The notes beneath the pieces were generated by a model that did no database searches, was not told the DNA's origin, and saw only the letters and a list, made by a program, of their open reading frames with translations. DNA of 64,000 nucleotides from Micromonospora radicis (GTDB lineage: Bacteria > Actinomycetota > Actinomycetes > Mycobacteriales > Micromonosporaceae). This document shows positions 18,071 to 25,791 of the stretch, piece after piece (positions within the stretch are counted from its first letter, which is position 1; every line of letters begins with the position of its first letter). The translations under genes and the position numbers were made by a program. The stretch covers positions 1 through 64,000 of the forward strand of contig NZ_QXEC01000005.1 of assembly GCF_003583405.1 (NCBI RefSeq). The letters are read 5' to 3'.

Positions 18071-20680
18071 GTGACGCCATCCCGACGTCGTCTCGCGGTA
18101 CTCGCCGCGGCGACCGCCGTGGCGCTGGTCGGCGCGTACGCCGGCACCGCCCACGCCGACCCCCCGGCCGACGCCCCCGAACAGATCACCAACGGCGACT
18201 TCAGCGACGGCGTGTCGCCCTGGTTCTCCTACGGCACCGGCCCGCTCGGGGTGACCGACGGCCAGCTCTGCACCACCGTCGCCGGCGGCCTGGCAAACCC
18301 CTGGGACGCCGGCATCGGTCACGACGGGGTGCCGCTCGTCGCCGGCGCCGAGTACACCCTCGGCTTCGACGTGACCGCCACCCCGGGCAGCTCGGTCACC
18401 GCCGTGCTGCAACTCGGCAGCGCCCCCTACACCGGCTACTACTCGGTCGTCGCCGCCGCCACCCCCGCCCAGCAGCGCGTCGAGCGCACCTTCGTCGCGC
18501 CCGAAGACGACTCCCGCGCCCAGCTGATCTTCCAGATCGGCGGCGCCGCCCAGGACCAGACCATCTGCCTGGACAACGTCTCGCTGCGCGGCGGCAACCC
18601 GCCCGCGCCGTACGAGCCGGACACCGGCCCCGCCGTCCGCGTCAACCAGGTCGGCTACCTGCCGCACGGGCCGAAGAACGCGACGGTGGTCACCGAGGCC
18701 ACCGGGGCGCTGCCCTGGCAGCTGCGCGCGGCCTCCGGCGCCGTACTGGCCAGCGGCACCACCACCCCGCGCGGCGTCGACGAGGCCTCGGCCCAGAACG
18801 TGCACTCGGTCGACTTCTCGGCGTACCGCACCCCAGGTCAGGGCCTGACGCTGGCGGTGGACGGTGAGGTCAGCCACCCGTTCGACATCTCCGGCACGCT
18901 CTACGACCAGCTCCGCTCCGACGCGTTGCAGTTCTTCTACGTCCAGCGCAGCGGCATCGCCATCGACGGCGACCTGGTCGGCGAGGAGTACGCCCGGCCG
19001 GCCGGACACCTGGGCGTCGCCCCGAACCAAGGCGACACCGACGTACCCTGCGTCGCCGACACCTGCGACTACCGGCTCGACGTGCGTGGCGGCTGGTACG
19101 ACGCGGGCGACCACGGCAAGTACGTGGTCAACGGCGGCATCGCCACCTACCAGCTGCTGAGCGCCTTCGAGCGGACCAAGACCGCCGCCACCGCCGGCCT
19201 GGGCGCCGCCCTCGGCGACGGCACGCTGCGGCTGCCCGAGCGCGACAACGGCGTACCGGACATCCTCGACGAGGCCCGCTGGGAGCTGGAGTTCCTGCTG
19301 CGCATGCAGGTACCGGCCGGCAAGCCACTGGCCGGGATGGCCCACCACAAGATCCACGACCGGAACTGGACCGGGCTGCCGCTGCAACCCGAGGACGACC
19401 CGGAGCCGCGCGAGCTGCACCCGCCGTCCACCGCCGCCACGCTGAACCTGGCCGCCGTCGCCGCCCAGTGCGCCCGGCTGTTCGCCCCGTACGACGCCGC
19501 GTTCGCACAGCGCTGCGACACCGCCGCGAAGACCGCGTACGCCGCGGCCAAGGCCAACCCGGCCCGGTACGCCCCGTCGAGCGGCAACGGCGGCGGCGCG
19601 TACGACGACAACAACGTCACCGACGAGTTCTACTGGGCCGCCGCCGAGCTGTACCTGACCACCGGCCAGCCCGGCTACCTGGCCGACCTGACCGCCTCGC
19701 CGCACCACACCGGTAACGTCTTCGACCCCCGCGGCTTCGGTTGGCAGAGCGTGGCCGCGCTGGGCCGCCTCGACCTGGCGACCGTGCCCAACGGGTTGCC
19801 GGCCGCCGAGTTGGCCCGGGTCCGGGCCTCGGTGACCGCCGCCGCCGACGGCTACCTCGCCGAGTTGGGGCGGCAGGCGTACGGGCTGCCGATGCCCGGT
19901 GACGCCGGCAGCTACTTCTGGGGCGGCAACAGCAACGTGATCAACAACGCGATCGTGCTGGCCACCGCCTTCGACCTGACCGGGAAGGCGAAGTACCGCG
20001 ACGGGGCGGTGCAGGCGATGGACTACATCCTCGGCCGCAACGCGCTGAACATCTCGTACGTCACCGGGTGGGGCGAGCACGCGGCGGAGAACCAGCACAG
20101 CCGGATCTTCGGCCACCAACTCGACCCGAGCATGCCGAAGCCACCGGCCGGATCGCTGGCCGGCGGTCCGAACGCCGCCCTGCAGGACCCGTTCGTGGAG
20201 CAGTTGCTCGCCGGTTGCGCGCCGATGTTCTGCTTCGTCGACGACATCGCCTCGTACTCGACCAACGAGGTGGCGATCAACTGGAACTCGGCACTTGCCT
20301 GGATCGCCTCGTTCCTGGCCGACCAGGGCGACGCCCGGGCGGTACCCGCACCGACCTGCTCGGTCACGTACACCAACTACGGCACCTGGCAGGGCGGCAC
20401 CGGCTTCACCGCCCAGGTGACCCTGCGCAACACCGGCACCAGCGCGGTGAACGGCTGGACCGCCCGCTTCGCGTTCACCGGTGACGCGAAGGTACGCGAG
20501 GCGTGGATGGCGAACGTGACGCAGTCCGGTGCCACGGTGACCGCGAAGAACGAGTCGTACAACGCCCGGATCAACCCCGGCGGCACGGCGATGTTCGGCT
20601 TCAACGCCACCACCACCGGCGGGGCCAACCCCGCCCCGCACCTGATCACGGTCAACGGCGCACCCTGCGCCGCGTCCTGA
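18071..20680 (+). CDS. Secreted GH9 cellulase: CBM4 - Ig - GH9 - CBM2
   Basis: This 869-residue secreted endo- or processive cellulase starts at GTG 18071 (GGAAGG upstream). The signal peptide is residues 1-36 (cleavage after TAHA). A CBM4/9 module lies at about 37-175 (ITNGDFSDGVSPWF to CLDNVSLRGG), an Ig-like cellulase N-domain at about 189-273 (VRVNQVGYLPHGPKNA), and GH9 at about 280-755. The GH9 part has GGWYDAGDHGKYVVNGG (catalytic Asp pair), AAENQHSRIFGHQLDP, GGPNAAL and the acid Glu in SYSTNEVAINWNSALAW. CBM2 lies at about 762-869. The layout resembles Thermobifida Cel9B, but there is no Fn3 module and almost no linker before CBM2. It is controlled by the operator at 18003. Confidence 0.95.
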   Translation: MTPSRRRLAVLAAATAVALVGAYAGTAHADPPADAPEQITNGDFSDGVSPWFSYGTGPLGVTDGQLCTTVAGGLANPWDAGIGHDGVPLVAGAEYTLGFDVTATPGSSVTAVLQLGSAPYTGYYSVVAAATPAQQRVERTFVAPEDDSRAQLIFQIGGAAQDQTICLDNVSLRGGNPPAPYEPDTGPAVRVNQVGYLPHGPKNATVVTEATGALPWQLRAASGAVLASGTTTPRGVDEASAQNVHSVDFSAYRTPGQGLTLAVDGEVSHPFDISGTLYDQLRSDALQFFYVQRSGIAIDGDLVGEEYARPAGHLGVAPNQGDTDVPCVADTCDYRLDVRGGWYDAGDHGKYVVNGGIATYQLLSAFERTKTAATAGLGAALGDGTLRLPERDNGVPDILDEARWELEFLLRMQVPAGKPLAGMAHHKIHDRNWTGLPLQPEDDPEPRELHPPSTAATLNLAAVAAQCARLFAPYDAAFAQRCDTAAKTAYAAAKANPARYAPSSGNGGGAYDDNNVTDEFYWAAAELYLTTGQPGYLADLTASPHHTGNVFDPRGFGWQSVAALGRLDLATVPNGLPAAELARVRASVTAAADGYLAELGRQAYGLPMPGDAGSYFWGGNSNVINNAIVLATAFDLTGKAKYRDGAVQAMDYILGRNALNISYVTGWGEHAAENQHSRIFGHQLDPSMPKPPAGSLAGGPNAALQDPFVEQLLAGCAPMFCFVDDIASYSTNEVAINWNSALAWIASFLADQGDARAVPAPTCSVTYTNYGTWQGGTGFTAQVTLRNTGTSAVNGWTARFAFTGDAKVREAWMANVTQSGATVTAKNESYNARINPGGTAMFGFNATTTGGANPAPHLITVNGAPCAAS

Positions 20681-20683
20681 TCC

Positions 20684-20721
20684 CCGGGTGGGGCGCCGTC
20701 GGCGACCGGCGCCCCACCCGG
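20684..20721 (+). terminator. Strong hairpin terminator after GH9
   Basis: Perfect 15-base arms (20684-20698 and 20707-20721, CCGGGTGGGGCGCCG type) with an 8-base loop start four bases after the GH9 stop codon. Confidence 0.8.
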
Positions 20722-20811
20722 CCCCCTGCCGTACCGCGTCCAGGTGCGGACCCAGACCAGCCGGGTTGAGGTGACATCCCGCTGCTGGGCGCTTTGCTCA
20801 GGATGGCGACC

Positions 20812-21193
20812 ATGACCGACCCGCGCCGGATCGCCCGGGTCGAGACCTGGTCCACCGGCGACGGGCTGTGGCTTGCGCAGGCCGGCGAACGGCCGGTCGG
20901 CGCCCTGGTGGTGGGGACGGCCACCGAGTACGTGCCGCCGGCCACCGAGCCGGAGCTGTACGTCAAACCTCTTGGTCACCGACCGCTCGTACGCCGGGGC
21001 GGGGATCGGCGGCCGGCTCCTGGCGCACGCCGCCGACCTGGCCGGGGAACTCGGCGTCGGACTGCTACGAGTGGACTGCTACGCCGGCGCGCTGGTGCGC
21101 TGGTACGAACGCCAGGGCTGCACCCCACGAACCGTCTCACGGTCCGGCGCCCCCGGCCGCCCACCCTGGCCTCACCCCACCCCCTCGCGTTGA
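20812..21193 (+). pseudogene. GNAT acetyltransferase with a one-base frameshift
   Basis: The ATG at 20812 opens a GNAT reading frame (DPRRIARVETWSTGDGLWLAQ, RPVGALVVGTATEYVP, ATEPELYV). At 20965-20967 the sequence reads GTCAAACCTC. Removing one A gives GTC AAC CTC and restores a continuous product with LLVTDRSYAGAGIGGRLLAHAADLAGE, the acetyl-CoA motif, and VDCYAGALVRWYERQGC to the stop at 21193. As given, the frame is lost before the cofactor site, so the gene is a pseudogene or the base is an assembly error. The last codons lie in the palindromic repeat at 21175-21264. Confidence 0.8.
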
Positions 21194-21264
21194 TCATGAG
21201 GTTGACGGCGGCCTGAAGATCGACCACTGCCGCCAACCTCATGATCAACGCGAGGGGGTGGGGG
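21175..21264. repeat. REP-like palindromic element encoding the ends of two convergent genes
   Basis: The left arm (21175-21211) and right arm (21229-21264) are inverted copies built on CTCGCGTTGATCATGAGGTTG, with a 17-base spacer and small differences near the loop. The TGA of the left gene (21191-21193) and the TGA of the right gene (21247-21245, minus strand) both lie in the GTTGATCATGA core, so both proteins end in PTPSR. It can act as a bidirectional terminator. Similar GTTGATCATGA-type repeats are, from memory, dispersed in Micromonospora genomes. Confidence 0.8.
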
Positions 21265-22222
21265 TGCTGCGGAGCTTGGGCAGTACGCGGTCGCCGAACG
21301 CGTCGAGGAAGGGGCGCTGTTCCTGACCGACGTGGTGCAGTGCGATCTGGTCGAAGCCCAGGTCGATGTACTCCTCCAGCCAGCCCACGTGGTGGCCCAG
21401 GTCGGCGGAGATGTTGACCACCTCGGCGAGGCGGCTCATCGGCACCTCGGCGGAGACCACGTCGAAGTGCTCGGGGGTGTCCAGGTCCCAGCAGACCGGC
21501 GGGGCGAAGACGTTGCTGCGCCACTGGTCGTACGCGATCGCCTCGGCGTCGGCCTGAGCGGGCGCCCAACTCAGGTGCACCTGCAGGTGCACCGGCCCAC
21601 GCCCGCCGGCCTCCCGGTAGGCGTCGATCATGCGGCGCAGGTGTTCGGTCGGGGCGTTGACGGTGATCAGACCGTCCGCCCACTCGGCGCACCAGCGGGC
21701 GGTCTCCACGCTGACCGCGGCACCGACCAGGGCCGGCGGCTGTTCCGGGCGGCTCCACAGGCGGGCCCGGTCGACCCGGACCAGACCGTCGTGGCTGACC
21801 TCCGCACCGGCGAGCAGGGCGCGGATGATCTCGACGCACTCCCGCAGCCGGGCGTTGCGGACGTCCTTGCGCGGCCAGACCTCGCCGGTGATGTGCTCGT
21901 TGGCCGCCTCGCCCGAGCCCAGCGCGGCCCAGAACCGCCCCGGGTACATCGCCGCCAGGGTGCCGATCGCCTGCGCGACGATCGCCGGGTGGTAGCGCTG
22001 CCCGGGCGCGTTGACCACGCCGAAGGGGAGTTCGGTGGCCTGCAACGCCGAGCCCAGCCAGGACCAGGCGAACCCGGAGTGGCCCTGACGCTCGCTCCAC
22101 GGGGCGAAGTGGTCGGAGCACATCGCGGCGTCGAAGCCGACCTGCTCGGCATGGATCACCGACTCCAACAACGCGCGAGGGTGGATCTGCTCGTGGGAAG
22201 CGTGGAAGCCGATCGCCGTCAT
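21245..22222 (-). CDS. LLM-class (F420/FMN-dependent) oxidoreductase
   Basis: This 325-residue TIM-barrel enzyme of the bacterial luciferase-like superfamily has IGFHASHEQIHPRALLES, AEQVGFDAAMCSDHFAPW, FAWSWLGSALQAT, IVAQAIGTLAAMYPGRFWAALGSGEAANEHITG and LVGAAVSVETARWCAEWADGLI. The pattern is closest to the actinobacterial TIGR03885-type subgroup, related to F420-dependent glucose-6-phosphate dehydrogenase. Cofactor (F420 or FMN) and substrate are not proven. The C-terminal residues STPTPSR come from the palindromic repeat. A GCTT-N16-GGGTAG sequence at 22259-22234 (minus strand) is a weak stress-promoter candidate. Confidence 0.85.
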   Translation of the reverse strand: MTAIGFHASHEQIHPRALLESVIHAEQVGFDAAMCSDHFAPWSERQGHSGFAWSWLGSALQATELPFGVVNAPGQRYHPAIVAQAIGTLAAMYPGRFWAALGSGEAANEHITGEVWPRKDVRNARLRECVEIIRALLAGAEVSHDGLVRVDRARLWSRPEQPPALVGAAVSVETARWCAEWADGLITVNAPTEHLRRMIDAYREAGGRGPVHLQVHLSWAPAQADAEAIAYDQWRSNVFAPPVCWDLDTPEHFDVVSAEVPMSRLAEVVNISADLGHHVGWLEEYIDLGFDQIALHHVGQEQRPFLDAFGDRVLPKLRSTPTPSR

Positions 22223-22296
22223 GTCGGGCTTCCCTACCCACCCCGGGCCGACGCTAAGCAGGGGCCCGGCCAGCGGCTGGCACCGCGTCGGCGCGC

Positions 22297-22352
22297 GCTA
22301 CTCGGCGCGCGCTACTCGGCGGGCGCTACTCGGCGGGCGCTACTCGGCGTGC
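22297..22352. repeat. Four tandem copies of a 14-bp unit
   Basis: Units beginning GCTACTCGGCG start at 22297, 22311, 22325 and 22339; they differ only at one or two positions at the end (CGC, GGC, GGC, TGC). The last unit contains the stop codon and last codons of the succinic semialdehyde dehydrogenase gene, so the array seems to have expanded from the gene's 3' end into the intergenic space. Confidence 0.85.
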
Positions 22353-23755
22353 GCGCCGACGCCGGCGGTGGCCGTACCCTCGCCGATCCAGACCGTCTTG
22401 GTGTTGCAGAACTCGTGCATGCCCTGGGCCGCGAGTTCCCGGCCGTAGCCGGAGTTCCGCACCCCACCGAAGGGCAGCTCCGGATAGGACGTGGTCATGC
22501 CGTTGACGAAGACCGCACCGGCCTCCAGGTCGGTGGCGAAGCGCTCCTGCTCCCGCGGGTCGCGGGTCCAGGCGTTCGAGCCGAGTCCGTACGCGGTGCC
22601 GTTGGCCAACTCGATCGCCTCGTCGTACGACGACACCCGGTACAGCCCGGCCACCGGCCCGAACACCTCCTCGGCCCACATCCGCATGCCCGGGTCCAGG
22701 TCGGTCACCACCGTCGGCGGGTAGAACCAGCCCTCGCCGACCGGCTTCTCGCCACCGCAGAGCACGGTGGCTCCCTTGTCGACGGCGTCGCGGACCTGGG
22801 CGTCGACCTCGTCGCGGCCCCGCTCGGTGGCCAGCGGGCCCACGTCGGTGTCGTCCTGCATCGGGTCGCCGATCCGCAGCGCCGACATCCGGTGCGCGAA
22901 CGCCTCGGCGAAGGCGTCGTAGACGTCGGCGTGCACGATGAAGCGCTTGGCCGCGATGCAGGACTGGCCGTTGTTCTGGCAACGTGCGGTGGTGGCCACC
23001 TCGGCGGCCAGCTCCACGTCGGCGGAGGGCATCACCACGAACGGGTCGCTGCCGCCCAGTTCCAGCACGGTCTTCTTCAGCTCCCGGCCGGCGATCTGCG
23101 CGATCGACCGGCCGGCGACCTCGCTGCCGGTGAGCGTGGCGGCCCGTACCCGGGGGTCGCCCAGGATCTTCTCGACCGCCTCGGAGCCGACCAGCAGGGT
23201 GGTGAAGGCACCCTCGGGGAAACCGGCCCGGCGGAACACGTCCTCCAGCAGCAGCGCGGTCTGCGGCACGTTGGAGGCGTGCTTGAGCAGGCCGGTGTTG
23301 CCGGCCATCAGCGCCGGCGCCGCGAAGCGCAGCACCTGCCAGAGCGGGAAGTTCCAGGGCATCACCGCGAGCACCGGCCCGATCGGCTGGTACCGGACGA
23401 AGGCCCGGGTGGCGGAGACCGCCTGGGCGTCGGCCGGCTGGTCGGCGAGGAACTCGGCGGCGTGGGTGGCGTAGAAGCGGCAGGCGGCGGCGCACTTGGT
23501 GACCTCGGCCTTGGCGGCGGCGTACGTCTTGCCCATCTCGGTGGTCATCAGCCGGGCGATCTCGTCACGCTCCGCCTCCAGCAGGTCCGCCGCCGCGTTC
23601 AGCCAGCTCCCGCGCTGGTCGATGGTGGTGCCGCGCAGCTGCTGGTACGCCAGGTCGGCCCGGTCGATCGCGCCGTCGAGCTGCTCGTCCGACATAGGCT
23701 CGTACGTCTTGAGCACCTGACCGGTAACGGGGTTGGTGGTGGCGATGGGGATCAT
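22340..23755 (-). CDS. gabD: NAD(P)-dependent succinic semialdehyde dehydrogenase
   Basis: This 471-residue aldehyde dehydrogenase oxidises succinic semialdehyde to succinate in GABA-type degradation, judged by overall similarity (start ATTNPVTGQVLKTYEP, TTEMGKTYAAAKAEVTKCA). The fold's key motifs are present: VLAVMPWNFPLWQVLRF, the Asn-site region, LTGSEVAGRSIAQIAG, the catalytic Glu in VLELGGSDPFVV, the nucleophile in RCQNNGQSCIAAKRFIV, and EVFGPVAGLYRV. Substrate preference is a family inference. GGGAG lies six bases before the ATG. The stop of the small membrane gene upstream is 12 bases away, so the two form an operon. Confidence 0.88.
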   Translation of the reverse strand: MIPIATTNPVTGQVLKTYEPMSDEQLDGAIDRADLAYQQLRGTTIDQRGSWLNAAADLLEAERDEIARLMTTEMGKTYAAAKAEVTKCAAACRFYATHAAEFLADQPADAQAVSATRAFVRYQPIGPVLAVMPWNFPLWQVLRFAAPALMAGNTGLLKHASNVPQTALLLEDVFRRAGFPEGAFTTLLVGSEAVEKILGDPRVRAATLTGSEVAGRSIAQIAGRELKKTVLELGGSDPFVVMPSADVELAAEVATTARCQNNGQSCIAAKRFIVHADVYDAFAEAFAHRMSALRIGDPMQDDTDVGPLATERGRDEVDAQVRDAVDKGATVLCGGEKPVGEGWFYPPTVVTDLDPGMRMWAEEVFGPVAGLYRVSSYDEAIELANGTAYGLGSNAWTRDPREQERFATDLEAGAVFVNGMTTSYPELPFGGVRNSGYGRELAAQGMHEFCNTKTVWIGEGTATAGVGAHAE

Positions 23756-23767
23756 GGCTTGCTCCCG

Positions 23768-24031
23768 TCACTCGAAGAGCGAATGCCGCACACCGGGTTC
23801 CTCACGGCGGCGGGCGGCACGGCGACGTTGGATGACGGCCAGGTCGACGACGGCGACCACCGCGAAGGTCATGCAGACGATGCCGAGCCAGGCCAGGTCG
23901 GCACGGAACGCCAGCACCGCGAAGACGATCATCGTGACGAGCCCGAAGCCGGCCAGCACGAGACGCAGGTTCAGTGCGCTGTACGCGTGGCCGACCGTGC
24001 CACGGGCACGCCGGGGTTGTGATCTCGTCAT
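23768..24031 (-). CDS. Small two-helix membrane protein, DUF6343-like
   Basis: This 87-residue protein has a basic N-terminus (RSQPRRARGTVGHAYSALNLRL), two adjacent membrane helices (VLAGFGLVTMIVFAVLAFRA and WLGIVCMTFAVVAVVDLAVI) and a basic tail. The ALNLRL-helix pattern recalls DUF6343, a small actinobacterial membrane family of unknown function; I am only moderately sure. I chose the ATG at 24031 over an in-frame GTG at 24040 because the -10 box at 24046-24041 leaves no room for the latter. It leads the gabD gene. Confidence 0.65.
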   Translation of the reverse strand: MTRSQPRRARGTVGHAYSALNLRLVLAGFGLVTMIVFAVLAFRADLAWLGIVCMTFAVVAVVDLAVIQRRRAARRREEPGVRHSLFE

Positions 24032-24040
24032 CACCCCCAC

Positions 24041-24064
24041 CTACCCCGCACCATCCGCGCTAAC
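24041..24064 (-). promoter_or_regulatory. SigB/SigF-type promoter of the DUF6343-like/gabD operon
   Basis: On the minus strand, GTTA (24064-24061), a 14-base spacer and GGGTAG (24046-24041) match the stress-sigma pattern with one change in the -35 box. The transcript would start within a few bases of the ATG at 24031. Confidence 0.5.
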
Positions 24065-24174
24065 CGTCGCCCGGAGCGCCGGTTCGCCCGGCCCGCGGTG
24101 TTTCCGTGGTGGGTTGCGTTACACCATGCCCTCGGGAACCTGCCGATCCGGCGGCCGGCGGGGAACATGGAGGC

Positions 24175-24816
24175 ATGACCGTGAGCCACGCCGTGCCGGT
24201 GACCGTCGCCGTCGCCCGACGCGCCGACCCCGCCCGCACCGACGAGATGGTGGCGTGGATGCGGGCCGGCACGGGGCTGGCCGAGGCGTTCCCGGGGTTC
24301 CTGGGCGCCGGTTGGGTCCGCAGCGCCCCCGGCTCGGGCGAGTGGCACATGCTCTACCGCTTCGCCGATCCGGACACGCTGCGCCGCTGGGAGGAGTCGC
24401 CGCAGCGGCACTGGTGGCTCACCTCGGCGCAGGGCATCGTCGAGCACACCCGGGTCGAGCGGCGCACCGGCATCGAGGGCTGGTTCGACCCGCCCCGTAC
24501 CTTCGACCCGCCCCGTACCTTCGACCCGCCCCGCACCGAGGCCGTGGAGCGGCTCGACGCGGCGCCGGCCGCCGCGCCGCCCTCTCCGCCGCGCTGGAAG
24601 CAGGCGATCACCATCTGGCTGGCGTTCTTCCCGCTCAGTCTGACCGCCACCCTGCTGACCGGGCACTTCCTGCCGGGCCTGCCGACCGCGGCCCGGGTAC
24701 TGGTGATGACGCTGACCCTGACCCCGCTGATGACCTACCTGGTGCTGCCCCGGATCACCCGGGCCCTGCAGTGGTGGCTGCACGGGCAGCGGGCGCCCTG
24801 GCGCCTACCACGCTGA
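24175..24816 (+). CDS. ABM-domain protein with C-terminal membrane hairpin
   Basis: This 213-residue protein has a dimeric alpha-beta-barrel (antibiotic biosynthesis monooxygenase, ABM) domain at about 8-100, shown by VTVAVARRADPARTDEMVAWM, FPGFLGAGWV, WHMLYRFADPDTLRRWEESP and GIEGWF. The perfect hexapeptide FDPPRT then appears three times in tandem (about 104-121). Two membrane helices follow (ITIWLAFFPLSLTATLLTG and LVMTLTLTPLMTYLVLP) and a basic tail. The ABM-plus-two-helix fusion is known as a conserved group, but its activity is unproven. The DNA of the hexapeptide repeat is itself an 18-bp tandem repeat. Confidence 0.75.
   Translation: MTVSHAVPVTVAVARRADPARTDEMVAWMRAGTGLAEAFPGFLGAGWVRSAPGSGEWHMLYRFADPDTLRRWEESPQRHWWLTSAQGIVEHTRVERRTGIEGWFDPPRTFDPPRTFDPPRTEAVERLDAAPAAAPPSPPRWKQAITIWLAFFPLSLTATLLTGHFLPGLPTAARVLVMTLTLTPLMTYLVLPRITRALQWWLHGQRAPWRLPR
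24484..24537 (+). repeat. 18-bp tandem repeat x3 (FDPPRT coding)
   Basis: Three 18-base units (24484-24501, 24502-24519, 24520-24537) are identical except for one T-to-C change in the third. They encode FDPPRT three times in the linker between the ABM domain and the membrane hairpin. Near-identity at DNA level suggests recent expansion. Confidence 0.9.
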
Positions 24817-24927
24817 CCGGCGACCACGGAAGCGCTCTGCCGCATCACCGACAACAGGCCCCGAGCATCACCAAGCCCGCGCGTAGAGTCACCATGCCGT
24901 CGCTCTGTGCCGTGAGGCTGGGAAGTC

Positions 24928-25791
24928 ATGCCTGGACGCTGGACCCCTGGACGCTGGACCACCGCCGCCGTCTGCCTGCTCGCGCTGGTCGCGCTGGCCT
25001 GTGAGGCCGACGGCGAGGCGACCCCACAACCCAGCGGCACCCCCGCCGCCGGCTCACCCAAGGCGGTGGCCGCCCTCGGCGACTCCATCACCACCGGCTT
25101 CGGCTCCTGCCTCGTGCTCACCTCGTGCGAGCGCAACTCCTGGTCGACCGGCTCGGGGCTACGCGTCGACAGCCACTACCGCCGGCTGCTCGACCGCAAT
25201 CCGGGGCTGCGGGACAAGGCGTACAACCATGCCCGCCCGGGAGCCCGAGCGGCGGCCCTGGCCGGACAGGCGGAGGCGGCGGTACGCGACCGGGCCGACT
25301 ACGTGACGGTGCTGGTCGGCGCCAACGACGCCTGCCGGGGCAGCATCGACGCGATGACCCCGGTGGCCGAGTTCCGGACCGAGGTCGACCGGGGGCTGCG
25401 GGTGCTGCGCGAGGGCCGCCCGAAGGCCCGCGTGCTGGTCGTCAGCATCCCCGACCTGTACCGGCTCTGGGAGGTCGGCCGCGACGACCCGCGCGCGGTG
25501 CGCGCCTGGCGGCGGGGCGTCTGCCCGGCGCTGCTGGCCGAGCCGACCTCGACGGCACCGGCCGACCGGGCTCGCCGGGCGGAGTTCAAGGAGCGGATCT
25601 CCGCCTACAACGGCCAGCTCCGGGCGGCCTGCCGGGCGTACGGCTCCCGGTGCCGGTACGACGGCGGCGCGGTGCACCGGGTCCGCTTCGACCTTGATCT
25701 GGTCAACGCGCTGGACTACTTCCACCCCAACACGGCCGGCCAGTCCCGCCTGGCCGAGGTGACCTGGCGCGCCTCCGGCTACGCCGACTGA
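24928..25791 (+). CDS. Secreted SGNH/GDSL-type hydrolase
   Basis: This 287-residue protein starts with a basic, Trp-rich N-terminus containing a duplicated GRWTPGRWTT, then a hydrophobic export segment ending ALVALACEAD; the Cys could be a lipidation site, although the lipobox is not ideal. The mature part has the SGNH blocks: VAALGDSITTGFGSC (nucleophile Ser), ARPGARAAAL (block II Gly), VTVLVGANDACRG (block III Asn) and ALDYFHPNTAGQSRLAE (block V Asp and His). Conserved extra cysteines suggest disulfides in an extracellular esterase. The substrate is unknown. Its 3' end overlaps the convergent EcsC gene by 13 bases. Confidence 0.88.
   Translation: MPGRWTPGRWTTAAVCLLALVALACEADGEATPQPSGTPAAGSPKAVAALGDSITTGFGSCLVLTSCERNSWSTGSGLRVDSHYRRLLDRNPGLRDKAYNHARPGARAAALAGQAEAAVRDRADYVTVLVGANDACRGSIDAMTPVAEFRTEVDRGLRVLREGRPKARVLVVSIPDLYRLWEVGRDDPRAVRAWRRGVCPALLAEPTSTAPADRARRAEFKERISAYNGQLRAACRAYGSRCRYDGGAVHRVRFDLDLVNALDYFHPNTAGQSRLAEVTWRASGYAD

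Noticed and set aside
17885..20641. Long open frame on the minus strand opposite the GH9 gene
   Set aside because: It is a shadow of a high-GC coding region: Val/Gly/Ala/Arg-rich, no family features, and the plus strand encodes recognisable cellulase domains throughout.
22297..22352. Possible CRISPR array
   Set aside because: The repeats are 14 bp and directly adjacent, without spacers. The other short arrays (24484-24537, 45915-45964) are also simple tandem duplications. No cas gene is present.
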